Below are positions 19,201 to 27,135 of a DNA stretch of 64,000 bases, piece by piece; positions within the stretch are counted from its first letter, which is position 1, and each line of letters opens with the position of its first letter. The notes beneath the pieces were generated by a model that saw nothing but the letters and a program-made list of their open reading frames with translations, made no database searches and was not told the origin of the DNA. This DNA is from CALOCN01 sp942491735 (GTDB taxonomy: Bacteria > Eisenbacteria > RBG-16-71-46 > JABDJR01). The position numbers and the translations under genes are program-made. Location of the stretch: positions 2,728,001 to 2,792,000 of the forward strand of contig CALOCN010000014.1 in NCBI GenBank assembly GCA_942491735.1. Direction: 5' to 3'.

Positions 19201-19574
19201 CCGTTGACGTCGCCCGCCGTGGCTACGTCATACCCGAGCTGCGTAAACGGAGCGCCGGTATCGCCAACCCAGTCCGGGGTGGGCGAGAGCCCGGTCGGAC
19301 TCCCGTAGAACAACTCCACCCGTCCCTGGAGCACACCCGCGGGCCCATCCCAGCTTGGCGAACCCACGATCACGTCGCTGAATCCATCCCCGTTGACGTC
19401 ACCGGCGGTCGACACCGACCAGCCGCAGAGGGCCGTGTCGGCATCCGACTCGTAGGTCCATGGGGTCTCACACAGGTTCCAGCCCTCACCCAGGGCGGTG
19501 GAGGGGGCCAGGGTGGGTCCGGCAAGGAGAAGGATCAGGGCAAACAGGGGGCACGGGCGAATCGCGGGCTTCAT
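16245..19574 (-). CDS. Secreted FG-GAP repeat protein with FlgD-like C-terminal domain
   Basis: An 1109-residue protein. The signal peptide spans residues 1 to about 29 (MKPAIRPCPLFALILLLAGP). It has 14 tandem FG-GAP repeats with integrin-alpha-like calcium loops (AGDVNGDGFSDVIVG and variants) from about residue 50 to 890; the fourth, fifth and sixth are the most diverged. A short Fn3-like region and a FlgD-like Ig domain (TPNPFRSGALVRFQQ ... LLEVFDVAGRRVATL ... GLYFLLVRTP ... AKALKLP) close it. The ATG has GGGAG 6 bases upstream. It most likely folds as one or two calcium-bound beta-propellers on the cell surface, with a role in adhesion or ligand binding. It converges on the kinase gene with only 10 bases between stops. 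Confidence 0.92.
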   Translation of the reverse strand: MKPAIRPCPLFALILLLAGPTLAPSTALGEGWNLCETPWTYESDADTALCGWSVSTAGDVNGDGFSDVIVGSPSWDGPAGVLQGRVELFYGSPTGLSPTPDWVGDTGAPFTQLGYDVATAGDVNGDGYDDIVVGAGPAHRAHVWYGGASGPGVAPDWTVDQGSGLFGGEVSTAGDVNGDGFADVLVGEPGYDNLRGRAHLYLGSASGLSTTAVWVGQGERENSNYGFALSPGFDINADGYDEFVVGAPFWEPTPTTVSWGKAYVYQGGPAGPSLLLQRQGTADNERLGHAVAGIGAYHDDPYPEVLINVPGRTGFPEFEPVYEWLFGTPGGLVHGNNTADYVEALSAAGDVNADGYADYITGDRNFLAGPGFVEVWMGKDAMGGSGSPFVLNGTQEGAWFGFDVSGAGDVNGDGFADVIVGEPHRSNGEAWEGRVYVYLGAARPPWTTQVCRSGDAQTDGQVGSFVAGAGDVNGDGFSEHLVTAPLYDVGGNADAGKVWLIYGNNAFPDWTRTGATAFEYYGVAAAAAGDVNGDGYDDVIIGASNYDGPSQNRGKVELFYGSATGLVGPVWTSTQNRSNAQDGGALASAGDVNNDGYADFLSGARGWSLPTSGAGRVMLYLGSPTVPSTTPAWDFFGENSDDHMGHAVTGTGDINADGYDDILVTASGYGSFLGRIYLFLGSATGLAATPQWTLTGPSSGASLGSSIDEAGDVNGDGLADFIVGTPGYRDASIAGSNHGRAQLFLGHASGNPVTSPWEYVGSTSSVYVGRGVGGAGDVNGDGYSDILVGSYLDETLADNAGAAFLFLGHPTSVSTTPAWSFHGSEQDELAGAWVASAGDVNGDGFSEFLVSRGRDTCGGLDDAGSHLLVLGNSSKGAPPSRPRMRAYDDSGPRARLNTVPGWFRMVGTDAWMSIGRTDLRVEYRIAEVGTSLDAAPLLTATGWTFTDPPAGRSSSADVHALVGPLIEGTSYTYRMRYATRDPFFPHSPWFSNQPSVPSLKQVRGGATLASADPGPSVTTPVTARVTPNPFRSGALVRFQQERDGPVLLEVFDVAGRRVATLPEVWIPAGPASVGWDGRAADGGQAPEGLYFLLVRTPSGTHRAKALKLP

Positions 19575-19761
19575 GGACGACTCCCATGGGTGAATGGAAC
19601 GGCTTCACCCGGTAACGCGCAATCAAGGGAGGTAATAGGCCACGCATTTCCTGCTATCGGCCTGGGGAGTTCGTCACGCCTTACGCCGCGTAGGCGCTAG
19701 TCCTTGCAACCTGCGGGGCGGGAGACGCTTGGCTGAGCCTCAACAACTCCGATGCAAAGAG

Positions 19762-20208
19762 CTAACCCATGTCCTTCAAAAACGGGTCCAGCACCTTGAG
19801 GAAGTCGAACTTCCGAAAGTCCTTGTCGGTGGTGTAGAGGCGCACCACCCCGTTCTGTTTGAGGAGCGCGGCAAGATGAGCGTCCGCCACGAAGTTTCCC
19901 CTCACCGGAGTCTGCCCCGCCGCCTCCGTGTAGCAATCCCAGAAATCGGGGCCTTCGGAGAGCATGCGAACGTGCGATCGGTTCATCAGACTCCGCATGT
20001 TCTCCTGCGCCACCGCATGCGGCAACGGCTCGTCAAAGATGGACGCATGGGTAGAGATCCGCAGGTAACCCATCACCGTCTGCCAGGTCAGGCAGAGGAT
20101 CTCGTCTCCCCCCGCACATCGATCCAGGAACCGGCGGGCCGGTTCATGGAACTCACTCCCGGAGTCCGACGCATAGAGGAGGACGTTGACGTCAATGGAA
20201 TAGCTCAC
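19762..20208 (-). CDS. vapC: PIN-domain toxin, VapC family
   Basis: A 148-residue PIN-domain RNase. The four acidic metal ligands are in YSIDVNVLLYASD (Asp), the Glu/Asp stretch near the middle, VADAHLAALL (Asp) and LYTTDKDFRKF (Asp). Start: GTG at 20208, overlapping the stop of vapB by four bases; the open frame extends further but runs inside vapB. Toxins of this family cleave tRNA or rRNA to arrest growth and are held inactive by VapB. The closest style is the VapC group with TADKDF-type endings. The pair sits beside an HNH gene that diverges from it. Confidence 0.92.
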   Translation of the reverse strand: MSYSIDVNVLLYASDSGSEFHEPARRFLDRCAGGDEILCLTWQTVMGYLRISTHASIFDEPLPHAVAQENMRSLMNRSHVRMLSEGPDFWDCYTEAAGQTPVRGNFVADAHLAALLKQNGVVRLYTTDKDFRKFDFLKVLDPFLKDMG

Positions 20209-20453
20209 CTGGAGCCCCGCTTCCGGGGGTTCAGCTTGTCCACCACGGCGTCCTTGTCCGCCAGGTCGACCCGAGCTTTCATGTCCTGCACGGACCAATC
20301 GAGCGGGGTCGGTCGCGCGTACCGCGTCCGCCTCTCTTTCAGCGCCTGGGCGAGCAAATCCGAGACCAATCGCCCCAGGGACTTGCCCTCCCGCTCCTGT
20401 AGTTCCTTGATTTCATTCAGGATAACGTCATCGATGTTGAGTGTTGTTCGCAT
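20205..20453 (-). CDS. vapB: Ribbon-helix-helix antitoxin, VapB family
   Basis: An 82-residue protein. Residues 1-40 form a ribbon-helix-helix DNA-binding domain (MRTTLNIDDVILNEIKELQE, then EGKSLGRLVSDLLAQALKER), and the basic/acidic tail (WSVQDMKARVDLADKDAVVD) would wrap the toxin. It precedes vapC with a four-base overlap. VapB with VapC usually represses its own promoter; the 66-base gap to the divergent HNH gene contains the probable promoter (TATAGC on the minus strand about 11 bases before the ATG). Confidence 0.9.
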   Translation of the reverse strand: MRTTLNIDDVILNEIKELQEREGKSLGRLVSDLLAQALKERRTRYARPTPLDWSVQDMKARVDLADKDAVVDKLNPRKRGSR

Positions 20454-20519
20454 GATGATTTGATGCTATAGTTGGGTCCATCAGATGTCAAGGATCGTCT
20501 CCTGCACCCAGAGGGACCC

Positions 20520-22667
20520 ATGCGAACCACCGCCCTTGAATCCGATTACGCAGGTCGCTACGAGGCAGCAACGCGCCGCCACCATGGCCATGTCCGTGAG
20601 AGCGCTTCCCCCTACGGCGCCCCGGAACACGGTCCCGGCTGGCCGGGCGGTGACCTCGCCAAGGTCCTTCACGGCACGGTCCGCGCCCTGCGCCGGGTCG
20701 AACAGCGCGCTCCGTTCCACCTTCTCGCAGGCAACGTCTATCTTGCCCTCAAGACGCTCAATCGCCTGCGCAATCTCCTGGACTGCACCGAGGCCACCCA
20801 GGTCGCCCGCGACTACACCAGCCGGCACTATCGGCGCGCGGGGTTTTCCTCCTTCGGTGACTACGCGCGCGAGGTGCTGGGTATCGCTCCCCGCACCGCG
20901 CGCCGGCGCGTCGCTCTGTCCCGCGTACTACAGGCGAGCCCCACCCTTCGACAACGGGTGATCGACGGCCAGATCTCCAGCGGCAGCGCCATTCTGTTGG
21001 CCCCGGTGCTGGGAACCGTCGACGAACCTGCATGGTTGGAACAGGCCGAGCACCTCCCGCAACGCGACTTGGCCCTCGCTCTGCGAAGCCGCGAAGACTC
21101 CCCTTCGCAGGCCTTGGACCCTGCCCAGCCGGGGCCAAGCATCCCTCAGGACACCGACCCCACGGAGGATTGCGGGCGATCCATGGCGTTCTCGGCTCCG
21201 GTCCGGGTGGCCGCGGTCTGGGACCATGCCATGGACACGGCAGAACGGGTTCTGGGGTGGGCCGCTCCTCGCCACCTGTGCGTGGCCGCGCTACTCGACG
21301 AATCGGCCCAGCTCCTCGCGCAATGGGAACGGGATGCGGCCAGCGTAGCGGCAGGCTCGGCGGAAACAGGCCGGTCGCCCGGGGACCCGGTTATGCCCGA
21401 CGAACCGGGTGCACACGCCGCGAAAGCCGCCGCGCCACAGGACATGGCAATATCCCACGACACCCGCAGGGTGGGGGTCCTGCCGGCCCACGCCAGGTGG
21501 GTGATCGCGCATCTTCACGAAACGGCCGATCTCCTGGCGTCCATCGAGCCCTGTCTGACTCACGACGCGCCGCTCCACGAACTGGGTCGGGCTCAGCGTC
21601 GCATCCGGCGCTTCGAGGGGACTCTTCTTGCAGACGTGGAGATGCTCGATGCGGCCCCGTTTCTTGGCTACGGGGATGTGAGCGAGTTCGCCGGTCATGA
21701 ACTGGGCCTCAGCCGCTCCTCGGTGCGAAACCGTCTGCGCGAGGCCGAGCTACTCGAGGAAGAAGAAGCGCTCCGGGTCGCTGTGGAATCCGGAACCCTC
21801 GGAACCGGACAGGCCATGCTCCTGTCCCGCGTGGGTGCGGGAAGCGGATTGACGAGCCATGTGGACCGGGCCGCCGAGGTCACCCACCGTCAGCTTCAGC
21901 GCGAAGTGCGCGTGCTGGAACGGCTGCAGGAACTTGCGCCCCAGGTCGCGGCGCGCTACCCGGGGCCGCTGCCTTCGCCCGGCTTGGCAAAGCAACTCCT
22001 GGCTGCCGTTCTGGATTCCGGTCCAAGCGCGGATCAGGTCCACGAGCACCTGGAAATGCACGGCGTCGTGGATGTCCCGGACGCGGATCCCGCCGCCTCC
22101 CCCACCGCCTTGCGCTACCTCGAGTTGTTGCTCGATCTGCTCGCACTCGGCTCGCCGCGGCGGGAGTCCCAGCGCAACGCTTCCGCGCCCGCACAAACGT
22201 TGGCCGCCGACACCCGCCGCACCACCATCCGATTCTGGTCTCCCACGGAGACCGCGGACCGTTGGGATCATGCGATCCGCGTGGTCCGCGCGCACGTGGG
22301 TCCATTACCCACCTGGGCCGCGGTGGTCATCCTCCTGGGCGAGGTCCTACCGCAATGGACCCGGCACGACCCGGACACCCGCCCCACCGAGTGGAAGGTT
22401 CTGGAGCGCGACGACTACTGGTGCCAGGCTCCCGCCTGCTCGGCCCGGCGCAACCTGGAAGCGCACCACATCGTGTATCGCTCACGATCGGGAAGCGATG
22501 CCGCGGACAATCTGGTCACCCTCTGCCACCGGCACCACCGCAGGGGAATCCACGAGGGCTGGGCACGGGTCGAGGGATCGGCGCCGCACGCCTTGACCTG
22601 GCACCTTGGCTCCGGTTCCCACGGCATTCCCGTGCGCACCTACCAGGGCCAACTCCGGCGTGAGTGA
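20520..22667 (+). CDS. HNH endonuclease-like protein with internally duplicated N-terminal region
   Basis: A 715-residue protein ending in an HNH nuclease domain (VLERDDYWCQAPACS, then LEAHHIVYRSRSGSD and NLVTLCHRHHR), with zinc-type cysteines and the catalytic His pair in EAHHI. The N-terminal 620 residues contain two diverged copies of one unit: YAREVLGIAPRTARRRV (about 114-130) matches FAGHELGLSRSSVRNRL (about 390-406), and WDHAMDTAERVLGWAAP (about 234) matches WDHAIRVVRAHVGPLPT (about 583). Such DUF222-like plus HNH proteins are common and their role is unproven. ATG 20520 is preceded by GAGGGA; an upstream TTG at 20472 is less likely. It diverges from vapBC. Confidence 0.85.
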   Translation: MRTTALESDYAGRYEAATRRHHGHVRESASPYGAPEHGPGWPGGDLAKVLHGTVRALRRVEQRAPFHLLAGNVYLALKTLNRLRNLLDCTEATQVARDYTSRHYRRAGFSSFGDYAREVLGIAPRTARRRVALSRVLQASPTLRQRVIDGQISSGSAILLAPVLGTVDEPAWLEQAEHLPQRDLALALRSREDSPSQALDPAQPGPSIPQDTDPTEDCGRSMAFSAPVRVAAVWDHAMDTAERVLGWAAPRHLCVAALLDESAQLLAQWERDAASVAAGSAETGRSPGDPVMPDEPGAHAAKAAAPQDMAISHDTRRVGVLPAHARWVIAHLHETADLLASIEPCLTHDAPLHELGRAQRRIRRFEGTLLADVEMLDAAPFLGYGDVSEFAGHELGLSRSSVRNRLREAELLEEEEALRVAVESGTLGTGQAMLLSRVGAGSGLTSHVDRAAEVTHRQLQREVRVLERLQELAPQVAARYPGPLPSPGLAKQLLAAVLDSGPSADQVHEHLEMHGVVDVPDADPAASPTALRYLELLLDLLALGSPRRESQRNASAPAQTLAADTRRTTIRFWSPTETADRWDHAIRVVRAHVGPLPTWAAVVILLGEVLPQWTRHDPDTRPTEWKVLERDDYWCQAPACSARRNLEAHHIVYRSRSGSDAADNLVTLCHRHHRRGIHEGWARVEGSAPHALTWHLGSGSHGIPVRTYQGQLRRE

Positions 22668-22698
22668 TCTTCTTCCCAGCCCCTCCCAGGAAACCCTG

Positions 22699-22704
22699 TA
22701 TACT
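22699..22704 (+). promoter_or_regulatory. Possible -10 element before the lipoprotein gene
   Basis: TATACT fits the sigma70 -10 consensus at five of six positions. The -35 region upstream is poor. It lies about 70 bases before the lipoprotein start. Confidence 0.25.
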
Positions 22705-22774
22705 CCGCGCCCAGGGTTCGTCGCGCCCCGGTCCCCCCCCTACGGCACGACGCCCTGCCACGGAGGCATAGCAC

Positions 22775-23557
22775 GTGATGCAGTCCTGGACGAAGACTCT
22801 TCCCATTGGAATGCTCGCGGTCTGTCTTGTTGCCCTGCCCTCATGCAGCAGTGACAACGACGACGTCGACGGCCCCCCCAACGACACCCCGGAAGGGCGG
22901 GCGGTCAACACCGCGATGGCGGCACTCAGCTCGCTCACCAAGGTCGGAACCATCGGTCGATTCATCGACCCGGACCTCCTGCTCAAGGCAACAGGTCCGG
23001 ACTGCGCCTCGCTCCCCGGGATCTGCTCCGAAGGAAAAGTCGAGTTCTGCGCAAGCGTGACCGGTGGTTTCATCAAGTTCAGCTCCTGCAATATTGGCGG
23101 GTCCCCGGTCAGCGGCAGGATCAACGTCACGCCGGCCCAGGGAAACATGAGCTTCACCCTCGATATCGGCCCGTATGAAGTGGGGGCCGAGGGCTCCTTC
23201 TTCTTCTGGAATGAACAGGAGCGTTTCTACCACACCTTCGACCATCTGTCGGTGAGCGACGGGAGCACCTGGATCGTGAGCCTGGGCGTCACGGACTGGG
23301 ACTACGTGGGCATCACGGACCCCACCCGGATCTCCGGTCCGCCAAGCGTGGTCACCTTCTCGGGGACCTACACCGACCTCACCACCACCCCACCCACCGT
23401 GCTCTTCATCAACGGCGAATCGGTCCCGGAGGAAGAGGGCCCGGCTCCCGGAGACATCCGGTTGCGCGTCTACAGCGCCGGCTCCTTCCTGGACCCACTG
23501 CTGTTCTGCGACGCCAACCTGGCGGACGGCTCCGCGAGCTGCGACCCGGCGGATTGA
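22775..23557 (+). CDS. Lipoprotein of unknown function
   Basis: A 260-residue protein with a lipobox (VALPSC, Cys at about residue 24) after a hydrophobic stretch, so it is probably acylated and membrane-anchored. The mature protein has four or more cysteines (PDCASLPGICSEGKVEFCAS ... FSSCNIGG ... LLFCDANLADGSASCDP) and beta-rich sequence. I do not recognise the family. GTG 22775 and ATG 22778 are both possible; GGAGG at 22762-22766 is 8 bases before the GTG. Confidence 0.75.
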   Translation: MMQSWTKTLPIGMLAVCLVALPSCSSDNDDVDGPPNDTPEGRAVNTAMAALSSLTKVGTIGRFIDPDLLLKATGPDCASLPGICSEGKVEFCASVTGGFIKFSSCNIGGSPVSGRINVTPAQGNMSFTLDIGPYEVGAEGSFFFWNEQERFYHTFDHLSVSDGSTWIVSLGVTDWDYVGITDPTRISGPPSVVTFSGTYTDLTTTPPTVLFINGESVPEEEGPAPGDIRLRVYSAGSFLDPLLFCDANLADGSASCDPAD

Positions 23558-23592
23558 CCCGGAGCAGTCGCCGGCGCACAAACGGGAGTTGT

Positions 23593-23598
23593 AGACTA
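23593..23598 (+). promoter_or_regulatory. Possible -10 element (TAGACT)
   Basis: TAGACT recurs as the -10 of the better-supported promoter at 34950-34978. Here it would give a leader of about 42 bases carrying AAAGGAGG before the ATG at 23647. No convincing -35 is seen. Confidence 0.25.
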
Positions 23599-23646
23599 TC
23601 CAGCCCGGCCACTTTAAGGTGGGCCCCAACTCCAAAGGAGGCTCCC

Positions 23647-24324
23647 ATGCGCGCGTTCGTCCTGATCCTTCCCGCCCTCTGTCTTCTCCTGGCCGCCTGC
23701 GGGAGCGGCTCCGATGACTCCGCCCGCGCGGACTCCAAGTCCGAATCCAAGAGCAAGTCCGACGGCGACGGATACGACCCCTGTGGGATTCTCAGCGAGA
23801 AGCTGATTCGCTCCCACTTCGACATCGGTGACGCCGAGCTCGCCTCCAGAAGCTCCGTCCAAAGCCGGTACTCCACCTGCATCGTGAGTTGGCCGGCACC
23901 CGACCACGAAGCGCTGGAGGAGGCGTACAAGCAAGCGATCATCGAGTACACCCAGGCCAAGGGAAGAGGCGAGGACGTGGAGATGCCTGCCTCCCCCGCC
24001 ACCCACCGTGAGGTCACGGTGACCGTTCCCAACAAGCGGTTCGACAGCCCCGAGCAGGCGCAATCCGCGCTCGACACCGCGCTGGACATCATGAAGAACG
24101 GCCTGAAGACCCGCCCCAAGACCGAGGAGCAACGCGCCAAGGTCATCATCGAGCCGGTGGATGGGCTGGGTGACAAGGCGGCCTGGAGCGTCCGCGGCAA
24201 CCAGATCAGCGTGGCCAACGGCCGAGGACTGTTTCACCTGGCGGTGAAGGTGTACGACGACCCCGACGAGAACCGCGACAAGGCCATCGAACTGGCCAAG
24301 CTGTTCCTCAAGGACGTGCGCTAG
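23647..24324 (+). CDS. Lipoprotein of unknown function (DPC-motif)
   Basis: A 225-residue lipoprotein: MRAFVLILPALCLLLAACGS gives a lipobox LAAC with Cys18. A Ser/Lys/Asp-rich linker follows, then a domain opening DPCGILSEKLIRSHFDI with a second Cys in STCIVSW, similar in style to small secreted domains with a conserved disulphide (such as DUF3558). The start is ATG 23647 because AAAGGAGG lies 6 bases upstream; a longer frame from 23554 is a chance extension. The aldo/keto reductase gene follows 13 bases later, so they may be co-transcribed. Confidence 0.8.
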   Translation: MRAFVLILPALCLLLAACGSGSDDSARADSKSESKSKSDGDGYDPCGILSEKLIRSHFDIGDAELASRSSVQSRYSTCIVSWPAPDHEALEEAYKQAIIEYTQAKGRGEDVEMPASPATHREVTVTVPNKRFDSPEQAQSALDTALDIMKNGLKTRPKTEEQRAKVIIEPVDGLGDKAAWSVRGNQISVANGRGLFHLAVKVYDDPDENRDKAIELAKLFLKDVR

Positions 24325-24337
24325 GGAGAAGACCCCC

Positions 24338-25333
24338 ATGGAATACCGGTTTCTTGGCTCGTCCGGCCTCAGGGTCTCGGCCCTCTCCTTCGGCTCCTGG
24401 GTCACCTTCGGCAACCAGGTGGAGGACGAGCAGGCCCGCGAATTGATGCAGGCGGCGCTCGACGCCGGCATCAACTTCTTCGACAACGCCGAGGCCTACG
24501 CCCGCGGCCAATCGGAGTCGATGATGGGGCGGGTCATCGCCAAGGCAGGCTGGAAGCGATCCGACCTCGTGATCTCCACCAAGATCTTCTGGGGCGACGA
24601 GGGCCCCAACGACCGGGGCCTCTCCCGCAAGCACGTGCTGGAGGGAACCCACGCCGCGCTGGATCGTCTGCAACTGCGCTACGTGGATCTTCTCTTTTGC
24701 CACCGCCCGGACATCCATACCCCCATCGAGGAAACGGTCCGGGCCATGAGCCACCTCGTGGACACCGGCAAGGCGCTCTACTGGGGAACCAGCGAATGGA
24801 GCGCGGAAGAGATCCGAACCGCATGGGCCATTGCCCGGCGCGAGCGGCTGGTGCCACCCACCATGGAACAGCCCCAGTACCACATGTTCCACCGGGATCG
24901 GGTGGAGCGGGAGTATGCCCGCCTCTACGAGGACATCGGTCTGGGAACCACCATCTGGAGTCCATTGGCCAGCGGCCTGCTCACCGGGAAGTACAACGAC
25001 GGGATCCCCGAGGGGAGCCGGCTCTCGCTCGACACCTATGCCTTCCTGAGGGACCTGGTGGAGAGCGACGAAGGAAAGGATCGGATCGCGCGGGTCCGAC
25101 AACTCGCCCCGGTTGCCGCCGAGATCGACGCCACCCTGGCCCAGCTCGCCATCGCCTGGTGTCTGCGCAATCCTCGGGTGAGCACGGTCATCCTGGGCGC
25201 GTCACGCGTTTCCCAACTCCACGAGAACCTGAAGGCCCTCGAGGTCGTCGAGCGCCTGACCCCCCCCGTCCTGGAGCGGATCGAGTCGATTCTCGAGAAC
25301 CGTCCGGAACCTCAGCGCGACTGGCGGGAGTAG
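24338..25333 (+). CDS. Aldo/keto reductase, potassium-channel beta-subunit-like
   Basis: A 331-residue TIM-barrel oxidoreductase of the AKR6/AKR14 style. MEYRFLGSSGLRVSALSFGS is the family opening. The catalytic tetrad is present: Asp in NFFDNAEAYA, its Tyr, Lys in VISTKIFWG and His in LLFCHRPD. The NADPH-binding end (VILGASRVSQLHENLKALE) is intact. GGAG precedes the ATG. It reduces carbonyl compounds with NADPH; the physiological substrate cannot be told. It lies between lipoprotein genes and a membrane glycosyltransferase gene. Confidence 0.95.
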   Translation: MEYRFLGSSGLRVSALSFGSWVTFGNQVEDEQARELMQAALDAGINFFDNAEAYARGQSESMMGRVIAKAGWKRSDLVISTKIFWGDEGPNDRGLSRKHVLEGTHAALDRLQLRYVDLLFCHRPDIHTPIEETVRAMSHLVDTGKALYWGTSEWSAEEIRTAWAIARRERLVPPTMEQPQYHMFHRDRVEREYARLYEDIGLGTTIWSPLASGLLTGKYNDGIPEGSRLSLDTYAFLRDLVESDEGKDRIARVRQLAPVAAEIDATLAQLAIAWCLRNPRVSTVILGASRVSQLHENLKALEVVERLTPPVLERIESILENRPEPQRDWRE

Positions 25334-25437
25334 ACCGGGCAATTCCCCACCTGCCGTCCCTGTCTGCTTGACCACAGGAGACCCCCACGCGACAGAACCT
25401 CGGCCTTCTCACCGCGCTGGCCCTCTTTGGCCTGGCC

Positions 25438-27135
25438 ATGACCCAGTACCGCTCCGCGTTCTCCGGTGGCCGGATCGAGCACCTGGTGGCCGGGGTCGTT
25501 TGTCTTGCCATGGCAGCCATCCTGGTCTCCGTGCCGGCCACCCGTCGATGGGTCGGTGCGTTGTCGCGAGCGGTGGTCCACATGCCTCTCCCCGCGTACG
25601 CCGTGATGGTGGCCGCAACGGCGATCGCGCTGGGTCTGTGGTGGTCCACGCATCTCTTCCACGGGACGCCCTACATCGACGACGGGTTGGCCGCTCTCTT
25701 CCAGGCCAAGCTCTTCGCTTTGGGCCGCCTCACCGAGGTCGCCCCCCAACCCTACGCCTCGTTCGATATCTTCGGCATCGTCGCCACCCAGGGGGACCCC
25801 GTTCATTGGGTCGGCATGTACCCGCCCGGATGGCCCGCACTGCTGACCGTCGGTGTTTGGCTGGGTGCCGTGCACTGGGTCAACCCGGCCCTGAACGGGC
25901 TCCTGGCCGTGTTCACCTGCCTGGCCGCGACCGCGCTCTTCGACCGCCGGGTTGGCCGCTTGGCCGGTGTGCTCGTCGCGGTATCCCCTTTTCTTACCGT
26001 GGTCTCGGCCACCTACCTGGCCCACACCGCGACCGCGCTGTTCTGCGTGATCGCGTGGTGGGGCGGATTGCGCCTCATGGCAAGCGGGCGGGTCCGGTTC
26101 GGTCTCCTGGTCGGTCTCGCGGTCGGTGCCGCGTTCCTTTGTCGTCCCGTGACCGCCCTGGTCGTTGCCGCGGTACTGGGGGCAGGCCTCCTGGCCTGGA
26201 CCCCGTCTAGGACGGTCGCGGTGCGTGGAGCGTTGCTGGCCACGCTGGGTTTCCTTCCCGCCGTGGGCATCCTGATGGGCTTCCAGTTCCTGATCTCGGG
26301 CAACGCCACCCTACCGGGACATGTAGCCCAGATGGGCGAACAGGCGAGTCTCGGCTTCGATGTCGCGGACCACTCCCCCGCCAACGGAATCCGTCACACC
26401 AAGTATCGCCTGGCCGTGTTGGCCGGCCCGCTTCTGGGATGGGGTTTCCCGTCCTTCGCTTTCATCCTGATGCCGTTCTTCACCCGCCGCGCCACGGGCA
26501 AGGACGTCTGGCTTCTGCTCCCACTCCTTGGAGTGGCCGCCGTCTTCTCGACCTTCTGGTATTTTGAAGCACACATGCCGGGCCGATATCTCATCGCCAC
26601 GTCGCCCTTCCTTGTCATTCTTGCCGCGAGAGGCTGGGTCCTCCTCCACGACGTACTGGGATCCCGGCCGCGGTTTCCCCTTGCCCCGGCGATCCTCTGC
26701 TTTGCATTCCTCTACCTGGCCGTCATCGGGGCCCGGGACTACGGCGCCTTCTTCGGGCCGCCTCTCGGCGACAACGAACGAACCCTCCCGACCCTGGTGA
26801 AGGACCTGGCCCTGGACAACGTGCTGATCCTCCACGCCGACATCCACCCCGAGTTCCCCCCACCCCTCTGTGCCAACGACACGTTTGCCAGCGGGTTCAT
26901 GCTCAACACCGATTTCGACGCGGGTCCGATCATCGTGGCCCGCAACATCCCCGCGAGTCGCCTTCTCCTGGAGCGTCACCCGGATCGGGACGTCTACGTC
27001 TACGAATACGACTGCGAGACAACGACCGGCACCCTGTTCCAGCGCGTTCTCAGGAACGGAGTCGTGCAGTACGATCCGGTTCCGGCACCCGGCGCATGGG
27101 CCGTCCCCCGAACCGATCTGAGGTGGGCCGATTGA
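25438..27135 (+). CDS. Polytopic membrane protein, GT39/GT83-like glycosyltransferase
   Basis: A 565-residue protein with about 11-12 membrane segments and a periplasmic C-terminal domain. The first loop (YIDDGLAALFQAKLFALGRL, then GMYPPGWPALL) resembles lipid-linked-sugar-dependent transferases of the ArnT/PMT type, where an Asp-Asp or Asp-Glu in the first loop is catalytic. ATG 25438 has no ribosome site; the frame stays open upstream to an ACG at 25387 with AGGAG 6 bases before it, and these 17 extra residues complete the first membrane helix. The true start is therefore probably 25387. The next gene, a UbiA-family enzyme, overlaps the stop. Together they suggest transfer of a polyprenyl-linked sugar in the envelope. 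Confidence 0.8.
   Translation: MTQYRSAFSGGRIEHLVAGVVCLAMAAILVSVPATRRWVGALSRAVVHMPLPAYAVMVAATAIALGLWWSTHLFHGTPYIDDGLAALFQAKLFALGRLTEVAPQPYASFDIFGIVATQGDPVHWVGMYPPGWPALLTVGVWLGAVHWVNPALNGLLAVFTCLAATALFDRRVGRLAGVLVAVSPFLTVVSATYLAHTATALFCVIAWWGGLRLMASGRVRFGLLVGLAVGAAFLCRPVTALVVAAVLGAGLLAWTPSRTVAVRGALLATLGFLPAVGILMGFQFLISGNATLPGHVAQMGEQASLGFDVADHSPANGIRHTKYRLAVLAGPLLGWGFPSFAFILMPFFTRRATGKDVWLLLPLLGVAAVFSTFWYFEAHMPGRYLIATSPFLVILAARGWVLLHDVLGSRPRFPLAPAILCFAFLYLAVIGARDYGAFFGPPLGDNERTLPTLVKDLALDNVLILHADIHPEFPPPLCANDTFASGFMLNTDFDAGPIIVARNIPASRLLLERHPDRDVYVYEYDCETTTGTLFQRVLRNGVVQYDPVPAPGAWAVPRTDLRWAD

Noticed and set aside
20454..20519. Palindromic operator between vapB and the HNH gene
   Set aside because: The candidate dyads (for example around GATGATTTGATG) are short and imperfect; not strong enough to annotate.
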